Part shown: positions 5,682 to 11,956 of the stretch, piece by piece
How the letters are laid out: each line of letters begins with the position of its first letter
Position numbering within the stretch: the first letter of the stretch is position 1
Virus record (IMG/VR): IMGVR_UViG_3300042569_002138
Location: 1-46,852 of that record
Direction: 5' to 3' (one strand)
DNA: 46,852 nt
Source: a virus
Translations under genes and position numbers: made by a program
The notes under the pieces: model-generated
Database searches by the model: none
Seen by the model: the letters and a program-made list of their open reading frames with translations, nothing else
What the model was told of the DNA's origin: nothing

Positions 5682-6280
5682 TGCCTGATGTTTTATTAGA
5701 TAACGATGACATTACAGTTTTAGGCCCCCCAGAAACTATAGAACTTTTAACAGATATTGGTGCAACGGGAACTAGAGGCAGTCAAATATTTGTTGGTGTT
5801 GGCGATCCAAATGTTATTGAGATTGGGCAAGAACCAAGATTAAATGATTTGTATATTAATACATCACCAGGTGCAGATTATGGATATCTATACCAATATG
5901 TCTCACAACCTGGAGCAGAAACTTGGATTGAGATTTTAGAATTAAACCCAACAATTTATTCTAAAAATTTTTTAACTACCTACTCTGGCGGAGAGGCTTC
6001 TATAACTATTCCAATTTCAGACATCGTTACTCTTACCGCTACACCATTAGTTGCTGAAAATTTTAGTGTTCAATATAATATTGTAAATGATAATCCAGTT
6101 GCTTCTTCTATGAGCATACCCGCACTTGTCGGGGACGGAGAAGATTTAGTAATAAACTTTAAGGCAGTTGAACATAGAACAGATGTTGATTCTGGCCCGT
6201 ATGGTGATTGGGCGGTACTGGAAGGTCAAGTAACGACACACTTACATATAACTATAATTGGAGTGGATGAAGAATCTTAA
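5681..6280 (+). CDS. Tail fibre/tip protein, unknown fold
   Basis: A 199-residue beta-rich protein. Near the N-terminus it has LTDIGATGTRGSQIFVGVGD, a short collagen-like GATGTRG element followed by DLYINTSPGADYGYLYQY, a combination seen in many phage fibre proteins, where it links a shaft to a tip. The C-terminal half is Thr/Ser/Val-rich strands with several histidines near the end (THLHITIIG). Coupled to the previous gene by TAATG. Confidence 0.65.
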   Translation: MPDVLLDNDDITVLGPPETIELLTDIGATGTRGSQIFVGVGDPNVIEIGQEPRLNDLYINTSPGADYGYLYQYVSQPGAETWIEILELNPTIYSKNFLTTYSGGEASITIPISDIVTLTATPLVAENFSVQYNIVNDNPVASSMSIPALVGDGEDLVINFKAVEHRTDVDSGPYGDWAVLEGQVTTHLHITIIGVDEES

Positions 6281-6292
6281 ACTATATCTTTG

Positions 6293-6301
6293 TGATATAA
6301 T
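6293..6301 (+). promoter_or_regulatory. Extended -10 for the fibre gene at 6318
   Basis: TGATATAAT, followed by AGAGAGGTGAT as ribosome site before ATG 6318. Confidence 0.6.
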
Positions 6302-6317
6302 TCTAGAGAGGTGATAT

Positions 6318-7040
6318 ATGGCAGCAGAATCGATAGGTACATTAGTACCAACTAAAATTCCAGGATTGTCCAACGCTGCCGATATTCAAGCAGCCTTACG
6401 CCTATATCATTATGGCGACGAAAATTATAACCCCGCAAATGCTTCTGAAGGTTCTTTAGTAAACCCATCTATTGCTTACACAATTAATAATTTACAAAGT
6501 CAAATAACTGCTATTGACATTGGATCAACATTAAAAGCAACAGACTTTGCTGCTAAAGGTGACCTACTTTCTGCCTCAGCAAATGATACACTTTCTATTT
6601 TATCTGTTGGAAGTAATGGAACGGTTTTAACAGCCAACTCTGCAACGGCATCAGGCTTAGCCTGGACAGCCCCAGATGTTACTCTTACTAACACCGCAAC
6701 ACTAACTAATAAAACATTGACTGCCCCAGTTATAAACATTTCAATAAATCAACAAGGATCTTCTTATACACTTGTGCTTTCTGATAATGGAAAAATGGTT
6801 GAAATGTCAACTTCATCAACATTGTCAATTCCAACAAATGCAGCGCAAGCCTTTGCAGTTGGTGCACAAATTACAATTCTTCAAACTACCTCTGGACAAG
6901 TAACAATAGCAGCAACAGATGGTGGAACAACGACGGTAAATGGAACTCCAGGATTAAAATTAAGAGCACAATGGTCATCTGCCGTATGTATTAAACGTGC
7001 CACCGACTCTTGGGTTGTTCTTGGAGACTTAGTTGCATAA
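6318..7040 (+). CDS. Tail fibre protein with shared C-terminal module
   Basis: A 240-residue protein. Residues about 75-110 contain FAAKGDLLSASANDTLSILS and GTVLTANSATASGLAW, a segment widespread in phage fibres and also present in the protein at 11957. LTNKTLTAPVINISINQQG leads to a C-terminal module of about 85 residues (TLVLSDNGKMVEMS... to WVVLGDLVA) that recurs at the end of the 698-residue fibre at 14596, including LRAQWSSAVCI versus LRAQYSSATCV. The module is therefore a swappable fibre end, perhaps receptor-binding or trimerising. Its TAA overlaps the next ATG. Confidence 0.75.
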   Translation: MAAESIGTLVPTKIPGLSNAADIQAALRLYHYGDENYNPANASEGSLVNPSIAYTINNLQSQITAIDIGSTLKATDFAAKGDLLSASANDTLSILSVGSNGTVLTANSATASGLAWTAPDVTLTNTATLTNKTLTAPVINISINQQGSSYTLVLSDNGKMVEMSTSSTLSIPTNAAQAFAVGAQITILQTTSGQVTIAATDGGTTTVNGTPGLKLRAQWSSAVCIKRATDSWVVLGDLVA

Positions 7041-7588
7041 TGTCAAGACTAGGACCCGTATTATCATCTGCTGGTCGTAAACCAGGAACACCAACAATTG
7101 GAACCGCAACCGCTGGTGATGGGCAAGCGTCTGTAACATTTACAGCACCAACATATTTGGGTAAACCAGATTCTTCTTTAACTTATACAGTAGTTTCATC
7201 TCCTAGTTCAATTTCACAAACTGGATCTGGATCACCAATTGTAGTTACTGGATTATCAAATGGAACTGCATATACATTTACAGTAAAGTTAAGTAATACT
7301 GTTTTAGATTCTGACTTTTCATCATCAAGTAATCAAGTTACACCAGTTGCCCCAGTACCAACACCACCATTTTTCCCATCCTTCCCAACTCCACCTGCAC
7401 CAACTCCAACACCACCTGCACCAACACCAACTCCACCTGCACCAACACCAACTCCACCTGCACCAACACCAACTCCACCTGCACCAACACCACCACCATG
7501 TGCCGATGGTTGTAGTGGAAATGCTGCATGCTTTAATTGTCAGTGTAACCAGGGTGGAAGTTGGGTTAACGGAATTTGTATAGCATGA
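7040..7588 (+). CDS. Fn3 / proline-rich / Cys-rich adhesin-like protein
   Basis: A 182-residue protein; ATG 7040 is chosen because it overlaps the preceding TAA (TAATG). Residues about 15-100 form a fibronectin type III domain (TPTIGTATAGDGQASVTFTA ... LSNGTAYTFTVK). Then comes a linker starting PTPPFFPSFP, five copies of a seven-residue PAPTPTP-like repeat, and a C-terminal Cys-rich end with about six cysteines (CADGCSGNAACFNCQCNQGG), probably disulphide-bonded. It shares its plan with the protein at 16722, whose tail is a Phe-Pro repeat instead. It may reach out from the virion to bind a host glycan or wall component. Confidence 0.75.
   Translation: MSRLGPVLSSAGRKPGTPTIGTATAGDGQASVTFTAPTYLGKPDSSLTYTVVSSPSSISQTGSGSPIVVTGLSNGTAYTFTVKLSNTVLDSDFSSSSNQVTPVAPVPTPPFFPSFPTPPAPTPTPPAPTPTPPAPTPTPPAPTPTPPAPTPPPCADGCSGNAACFNCQCNQGGSWVNGICIA
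7379..7497 (+). repeat. 21-bp tandem repeat coding PAPTPTP
   Basis: A CCAACTCCACCTGCACCAAC-type unit repeats at 21-bp spacing about five times with near-identical codons, so the array expanded recently at the DNA level. Confidence 0.8.
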
Positions 7589-7594
7589 TATACT
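7586..7594 (+). promoter_or_regulatory. Extended -10 for the 7616-9581 operon
   Basis: TGATATACT just after the previous stop; AAAAGGAGA at about 7602-7610 is the ribosome site for ATG 7616. Confidence 0.55.
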
Positions 7595-7615
7595 TAAACA
7601 TAAAAGGAGAAGTAT

Positions 7616-7825
7616 ATGGCAATTAAAAAATTTGCAGGGATTGTTGATGGAGATATATTTTCAATACTTACAATAGATAGTGAGTTTAGCACAAATGAAG
7701 ATTCAAGCGCTGGAGAAAGACTTATTGCGGGTTTTCAGTCTGATCCAAAAATAGTAGAAATACCTTCAGACTTAGATGTTAAAGTAGGTTGGACATGGGA
7801 CGGTAATAATTTTATAGAAGGGTAA
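7616..7825 (+). CDS. Small tail-associated protein ending in GWTWDGNNF motif
   Basis: A 69-residue protein. Its end, VKVGWTWDGNNFIEG, matches the closing motif of small fibre-linked proteins in many aquatic phages, where a GW.WDG.NF end follows an acidic region. AAAAGGAGA upstream sets the start. It is the first gene of an operon that continues into the zinc ribbon, oxygenase and glycosyltransferase genes, so a structural gene and modifying enzymes share a transcript. Confidence 0.6.
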   Translation: MAIKKFAGIVDGDIFSILTIDSEFSTNEDSSAGERLIAGFQSDPKIVEIPSDLDVKVGWTWDGNNFIEG

Positions 7826-7832
7826 TTGTTTA

Positions 7833-8066
7833 ATGGAAAAAGAATCTGCTTGGAAAAAATATAAAAAAAATCTTGGAGATACTAGACCTTGGCACCTTGT
7901 TAATTTAAAAGATTATGTTTCTGAAGAAATATCTAATAACAGATATTCAATATGTATGGAATGTCCAGAATTAATAAAATTAACAAAACAGTGCAAAAAA
8001 TGTGGGTGTTTTATGGCAGCAAAAACAAAGTTAGAAAAGGCAGCATGTCCAATAGGTAATTGGTAG
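7833..8066 (+). CDS. Zinc-ribbon protein, CGCFM/CPIGNW family (second copy)
   Basis: A 77-residue protein with Cys41, 44, 54, 57, 59 and 72 in CMEC...CKKCGCFM...CPIGNW, paralogous to the protein at 1848-2045 but with a different N-terminal half. It lies one base before the oxygenase gene, suggesting co-translation. Zinc binding is inferred from the cysteines. It might act as a small adaptor or regulator for the enzymes. Confidence 0.8.
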   Translation: MEKESAWKKYKKNLGDTRPWHLVNLKDYVSEEISNNRYSICMECPELIKLTKQCKKCGCFMAAKTKLEKAACPIGNW

Positions 8067-8067
8067 C

Positions 8068-8625
8068 ATGAAATCTCCATATTTGTTAAAAACTATTTTT
8101 CCAGAAAAAGAGCATAAAGAATTACAAAATCTTGCTATGTATTTGTGGTCAACAGACAAAACTACCTTTGATGAAAGTTTTGGAAGACATCAGTGGACAA
8201 TCTGGGAAGGGGATCCTAAAGAAAATATAAAACCATTAAAGAAATTTCATGAAATGTTGCTACCACTAGCAAAAGAACAGTTTGAATCAGAAACTCTTTT
8301 GCCATCATGGTCTCTTATAAGTATTTATGAAACCAATAAAGCAAAACTGTGGAAACATAAAGACGATAATGCTTGTACATATCATATGAATTATACTATT
8401 TTTCATAAAACACCCTGGGATTTTTATGTAGAGGGAAAAAGGTTTCAGCCAGAAGAAAACGACATGGTAATATCTTATGGAAATGATCAAGAGCACTGGA
8501 GGCTAGATTTTCCTAATCCAGAAACAAATTTAGTTGCAAATGCTTTCTTTTTTTATGTAGAGCCAAACCATTGGTTTTTTACTGAAGGTCCACAGTATTT
8601 ATATACAAAAATAAGAAATAAATAA
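8068..8625 (+). CDS. Probable 2OG-Fe(II) oxygenase
   Basis: A 185-residue protein with a candidate HxD at H97/D99 (WKHKDDNACTYHMNYTIF) and distal His at H143 (GNDQEHWRLDF) inside alternating strands, the order of the double-stranded beta-helix 2OG-Fe(II) enzymes. It lacks the strong YLNDDYEGGE signature of the cassette at 17688-23768 and is more divergent. Its TAA overlaps the ATG of the glycosyltransferase (8623-8627), so the two products are made together. A hydroxylase that prepares the site for a glycosyltransferase is the obvious reading, by analogy with Skp1 modification; substrate unknown. Confidence 0.6.
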   Translation: MKSPYLLKTIFPEKEHKELQNLAMYLWSTDKTTFDESFGRHQWTIWEGDPKENIKPLKKFHEMLLPLAKEQFESETLLPSWSLISIYETNKAKLWKHKDDNACTYHMNYTIFHKTPWDFYVEGKRFQPEENDMVISYGNDQEHWRLDFPNPETNLVANAFFFYVEPNHWFFTEGPQYLYTKIRNK

Positions 8626-9581
8626 TGAAAAAACTATTAGTCAGTGTTGTAAATTATTGTGATCCAGAGTTTTATTCAACAATATTTTCTTTGTGGAGTC
8701 AAGCAAAAAATAAAAAAGAATTGTATTTTTCTATTGTGTCAGAAGATAATAAACAATATAACTTATCTTTTATACCAAACAAACAATTATTTTATAGACA
8801 TTTTGATTTATCAGAATATAGAGGTGGAGTTTGTTGGGCTAGAGAATTAGCAACACAGGTAGATATTGAATATGATTATTTTATACAGTTTGATTCACAC
8901 ACACATGCATCTCCAGGTTGGGATGTAATGGCTATTGAAAGATATGAAAAACTAAAAATTAATGATGAAAATTTTATTATTTGTTATGCCCCAGCAGATT
9001 ACGAAATAATGCCAAGCGGTGCAATTAATCTTGATGCAATAGTCAAATCATCCATGTACGGTTCTTTTTTTGCTGAATTAATTCCAGGCTTTAAATTTCC
9101 AGGATACAGTGTATTAGAAATAGATCAAGTTGTGCGTTCATATTGGGCAACATGTTGTTATCTTTTTGCACCTAAAAAATGGGTTAACGAAGTTGGAATT
9201 AATGATGAAGAATCTTTTAACACAGAAGAGTTTGCTTTATCATTAAGAACTTATGCAAAAAATTGGAAAATATACTCTATTGGAACAAGAGATGTTTTTC
9301 ATAATCAGTCACACCGTCAAGCAAACGGTTCGGTAACAAGAGAAATCCTTAGACCTTGGGCAGACGACAGAAAAGAACCTTATTGGAAACATGTTGAAGA
9401 ATCAACTAACAGGCTTTCTATGTTGATGTCTGGACAACTAGACGTTCCAAAAGAAAAAGTTTCTGCGTTTTTTATAGAGTCTGGAATAGACACAAAATAT
9501 TTAGAGTTTATTCCAAATTATGTTTCGCACGTATTTGTAGAACATAGATCTCTTGGGATGCCTCCAAGACGAGACAAATAA
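8625..9581 (+). CDS. Glycosyltransferase resembling the Skp1-type GlcNAc-transferase family
   Basis: A 318-residue protein of GT-A type. The N-terminus LLVSVVNYCDPEFYSTIFSL matches the (S)xxxYxDPE...T start of this family, RGGVCWAR at residues 66-73 matches its RG..WAR motif, and FIQFDSHTHASPGWD at 87-101 holds the metal/nucleotide motif (D90-S91-H92) and conserved W99-D100. I recall this as Pfam GlcNAc (PF11397), which includes the Dictyostelium enzyme that adds GlcNAc to hydroxyproline on Skp1. Phage members exist. It is coupled to an oxygenase-like gene and a terminator follows at once, so it closes the operon. Acceptor unknown: a virion protein, host glycan or DNA base are all possible. 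Confidence 0.75.
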   Translation: MKKLLVSVVNYCDPEFYSTIFSLWSQAKNKKELYFSIVSEDNKQYNLSFIPNKQLFYRHFDLSEYRGGVCWARELATQVDIEYDYFIQFDSHTHASPGWDVMAIERYEKLKINDENFIICYAPADYEIMPSGAINLDAIVKSSMYGSFFAELIPGFKFPGYSVLEIDQVVRSYWATCCYLFAPKKWVNEVGINDEESFNTEEFALSLRTYAKNWKIYSIGTRDVFHNQSHRQANGSVTREILRPWADDRKEPYWKHVEESTNRLSMLMSGQLDVPKEKVSAFFIESGIDTKYLEFIPNYVSHVFVEHRSLGMPPRRDK

Positions 9582-9583
9582 AA

Positions 9584-9620
9584 ACCCTCCAAACCAAAAG
9601 CAAGGAGGGTATTTTTATAT
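9584..9620. terminator. Bidirectional intrinsic terminator
   Basis: ACCCTCC (9584-9590) pairs with GGAGGGT (9604-9610) around a 13-base loop; T-rich runs follow on both strands (ATTTTTATAT rightward, TTTTATTT leftward). It separates the glycosyltransferase operon from the convergent lysozyme gene. Confidence 0.85.
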
Positions 9621-9627
9621 TTAATCT

Positions 9628-10179
9628 TTACGCTTTACATGGATACTTGTTGTACCATTCTTGGTACCGTGGTCCGTTCACAGAACTCCATGCTGACCAA
9701 TCTTTACCACCCTTAGTCATGTGAAATGTTATTTGTGAATTAGTAACTGGGTTAAATAATTCAACGTTAGAGTCAAGATCGAATTTTTCTCTACGATCAG
9801 GACCCAGTTTTCCTATCATGTTTATTTGAAATACTCCATAAGAACTATCTCCAGTTTCTGAGTTGCCATTAAAAGCAAAAGGTCTTCCATTAGATTCAGC
9901 CTTTGCAATTGCACATGCTGTTCTTAATTTATCACCTTTAAACCCTATAGCCTTCAATAGGTCAACTAACTGGCTATCAGTTAATTTATGAGCATTTTCA
10001 TATTTTTTTAATATACTCTCCTTAGAAACCAGAAAAGCCCCTGTAGGGGCTGGAACGGCTTCAACGGATGGTTTAGTCAATAAATTATTATCTAAAGCAT
10101 TAGCAGAATTGCTAAAAGGCGCAACCAAGCCAACGATAGATAGTAACCCCAACCAAACCTTTTTTTCAATGTTTCTCAT
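9628..10179 (-). CDS. Secreted lysozyme / lytic transglycosylase-like endolysin
   Basis: A 183-residue leftward protein. ATG 10179 is fixed by a full AAGGAGGT seven bases upstream. Residues 1-28 form a Sec signal peptide (basic start, hydrophobic core WLGLLSIVGLVAPF, cleavage likely after SANA). The mature part has the lysozyme-like fold motifs: IAKAESNGRPFAF with E95 as catalytic acid and GDSSYGVFQINM at 110-121, as in SLT/goose-type enzymes. It would cleave peptidoglycan. A signal peptide on an endolysin means export through the host Sec path, so its holin may only need to trigger or depolarise. It is the only wall hydrolase visible in the window; a virion role is also possible. Confidence 0.85.
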   Translation of the reverse strand: MRNIEKKVWLGLLSIVGLVAPFSNSANALDNNLLTKPSVEAVPAPTGAFLVSKESILKKYENAHKLTDSQLVDLLKAIGFKGDKLRTACAIAKAESNGRPFAFNGNSETGDSSYGVFQINMIGKLGPDRREKFDLDSNVELFNPVTNSQITFHMTKGGKDWSAWSSVNGPRYQEWYNKYPCKA

Positions 10180-10195
10180 TAGTGTTACCTCCTTA

Positions 10196-10220
10196 GAAAC
10201 AAAAACTACCTTTCGGTAGT
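10196..10220 (-). promoter_or_regulatory. Attenuator-like hairpin in the lysozyme leader
   Basis: On the minus strand ACTACC, loop GAAA, GGTAGT is followed by TTTTTGTTT, before the AAGGAGGT at 10187-10194 and after the promoter. A 6-bp GNRA hairpin with a U-run looks like a weak terminator in the 5' leader and could reduce or time lysozyme expression. Confidence 0.5.
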
Positions 10221-10226
10221 ACATTA

Positions 10227-10235
10227 ATTATAACA
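10227..10235 (-). promoter_or_regulatory. Extended -10 (leftward) for lysozyme
   Basis: Minus strand TGTTATAAT, giving a leader of about 40 bases with a hairpin and a strong ribosome site, the longest leader in this half of the window. Confidence 0.6.
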
Positions 10236-10303
10236 TGATTTAGGGATTTAAGTCAACTTTATCAATATACCCGAACATTTATTAAAAATATTACAGTATG
10301 AAG

Positions 10304-10312
10304 TGGTATAAT
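10304..10312 (+). promoter_or_regulatory. Extended -10 for the gene at 10322
   Basis: TGGTATAAT with nine bases to ATG 10322. The in-frame ATG at 10298 precedes this element, so it cannot be the start of this transcript. Confidence 0.6.
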
Positions 10313-10321
10313 AATAAGATT

Positions 10322-10843
10322 ATGGCAACTGGTGTAACTGCAAACTATGACCTTCCTTATCCGCTTTCTAGCGATCCAGTAGATATTCATGGAGATTTAC
10401 AAGAATTAGCAGAGCAAATCGAACTTATCTTGCCTATTCTTGTAAATCATACAATAGAAGTTAGAAATATAAGTGGTTCAACAATTGCAAAAGCAACACC
10501 AGTTTATGTAACTGGATTTAATACAAAAACAACAATTGAAAAATGTGATTCCGATAATATTAGTACATTTCCAGTATTAGGATTAACAAGTTCTGCAATT
10601 GCAAATAACTCAGATGGCGTTGTTACTATCTCTGGAGTAATTCTTGATGCAAATACAACTTCTTTTACCGCTGGAAATGTTCTTTATGTTGCAGATGGTG
10701 GAGGACTAACAGCAACACAGCCAGCAACTGGTTCTGGTGCGGTAGCAATAGTAGGAAAGTCTAACGCAACAACTGGAATATTAGTTGTTGGTCAGCCAAA
10801 AGGCAACGGCACATGGGGATCACTGAAAGCAGGTTTATCATAA
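10322..10843 (+). CDS. Virion structural protein (fibre/tip), DLPYP N-terminal motif
   Basis: A 173-residue protein starting MATGVTANYDLPYPLSSDPV, an N-terminal anchor segment typical of phage fibre and tip proteins (LPYP...D.HGD..ELA). The middle, VRNISGSTIAKATPVYVTGF, and following strands form the beta domain often called a decoration or fibre domain in cyanophages. The start follows an extended -10, not a ribosome site, and the stop overlaps the next ATG (10841-10845), heading a run of coupled fibre genes. Confidence 0.7.
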   Translation: MATGVTANYDLPYPLSSDPVDIHGDLQELAEQIELILPILVNHTIEVRNISGSTIAKATPVYVTGFNTKTTIEKCDSDNISTFPVLGLTSSAIANNSDGVVTISGVILDANTTSFTAGNVLYVADGGGLTATQPATGSGAVAIVGKSNATTGILVVGQPKGNGTWGSLKAGLS

Positions 10844-11253
10844 TGGCAATACTGAGATCACAACAACAAAGTTCTTATTCTGTTGGCTTAACACCACCTA
10901 CCGTAACTTGGACGGTAGTTAGAGGAGACACTGCAGCATTTAGAGTATATGTAACAGACGACAATAAAGATCCATTAGTTATTGAAGACTGGAACATTGC
11001 AATGGAAATTAAAAGACCAAATACTAAACCAGGAGAGTTTACAGATGATGCAGAGTTAATTGTAGAATTAGCACCTTCTCCAACAGAAACAGATTTAGAC
11101 GGAGAGTTTACAGTTTCACTAAGTGCAAATGATTCAACAATGCTAGAGACTGGCGATATCTTTGATATTGAATTAAGTGATGAGAGTAGGGTTTGGACGG
11201 TAGCCAGAGGAACAATGATAATTATTGAAGATGTAACAAATAGCGAGTCGTAA
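10843..11253 (+). CDS. RGD beta-sandwich baseplate/fibre protein, third paralogue
   Basis: A 136-residue protein; ATG 10843 is in a TAATG overlap with the preceding gene. TVTWTVVRGDTAAFRVYVTD is nearly the same as the VVRGD strand of the protein at 4076, and the closing VWTVARGTMIIIED follows the same plan. It is likely a BppU-N-like adaptor domain. Three copies in one window suggest that each serves a different fibre. Confidence 0.7.
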   Translation: MAILRSQQQSSYSVGLTPPTVTWTVVRGDTAAFRVYVTDDNKDPLVIEDWNIAMEIKRPNTKPGEFTDDAELIVELAPSPTETDLDGEFTVSLSANDSTMLETGDIFDIELSDESRVWTVARGTMIIIEDVTNSES

Positions 11254-11474
11254 TGGCTTTAGCAATAATTATTGATGAAACTACACAAAGAACCAAAAAG
11301 ATTGAGTCAGTAGATTACGCAGTTGCTAAAATTATTCCAATAAACACTGGAATAAAAATTAGTGAAATTTTACCTTTTAGAATTAGATTTACTACAATTG
11401 GAATACCTTCTCCATATTCTGGAGTACCTGGAATTGGACTTCAAATTATTGGAATTAATAACTATATTCTTTAA
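11253..11474 (+). CDS. 73-residue protein in fibre operon, unknown
   Basis: Starts in a TAATG overlap with the RGD protein. It is rich in Ile (FRIRFTTIGIPSPYSGVPGI), most likely a beta-rich structural piece. No family recognised; position in the operon argues for a virion role. Confidence 0.55.
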   Translation: MALAIIIDETTQRTKKIESVDYAVAKIIPINTGIKISEILPFRIRFTTIGIPSPYSGVPGIGLQIIGINNYIL

Positions 11475-11479
11475 TAATA

Positions 11480-11488
11480 TGATATAAT
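11480..11488 (+). promoter_or_regulatory. Extended -10 for the leaderless gene at 11495
   Basis: TGATATAAT with exactly six bases to ATG 11495. Confidence 0.65.
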
Positions 11489-11494
11489 TCCTAT

Positions 11495-11941
11495 ATGGCT
11501 AAAGTATCGCTCTCAGCAGTAAAAGCATTATTTCAAACTGGAGATAGACCAACCCAGGAAAACTATGTTGATTTAATTGACACCCTGTCAGCACAAGCAA
11601 CAGATTTGGGTAGTTCTGGAAATAACGAATCAACAATTAATGGCATTGAAAATTCAACAGTATTTGACAACTTTTTAGCAAGCGAATTTAGATCAATGAG
11701 ATATGTAATCTCAATTAAAAAGACTTCTGGAGGCGCAAATAAATATTACGCCACAGAGATGAATATTCTTGTAGATGGAACAGGTGTTTCAGTTACAGAA
11801 TATGCAACGATAGACAACGATGGGAATATTGGCACCATCTCTGTTTCACGGGCTGGAGATACAGTTTCACTAACTGTTGTTCCAGTGGGAGGACAAACCC
11901 CTATAACTCTACGCTACATGCGTATGGGATTAAAGGCTTAA
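11495..11941 (+). CDS. Fibre protein with LFQTGDRPTQENY motif
   Basis: A 148-residue protein. ALFQTGDRPTQENYVDLIDT near the N-terminus is a motif seen at the start of many phage fibre or tip proteins. The C-terminal 80 residues (RSMRYVISIKKTSG ... LRYMRMGLKA) match the end of the next protein (SSAKYIVQMKKGND ... VKVSKTYIEA), so neighbouring genes share a C-terminal module. The start is leaderless; an AAGGAGAT site at the gene's end serves the next gene. Confidence 0.7.
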   Translation: MAKVSLSAVKALFQTGDRPTQENYVDLIDTLSAQATDLGSSGNNESTINGIENSTVFDNFLASEFRSMRYVISIKKTSGGANKYYATEMNILVDGTGVSVTEYATIDNDGNIGTISVSRAGDTVSLTVVPVGGQTPITLRYMRMGLKA

Positions 11942-11956
11942 CCAAGGAGATAAAAG

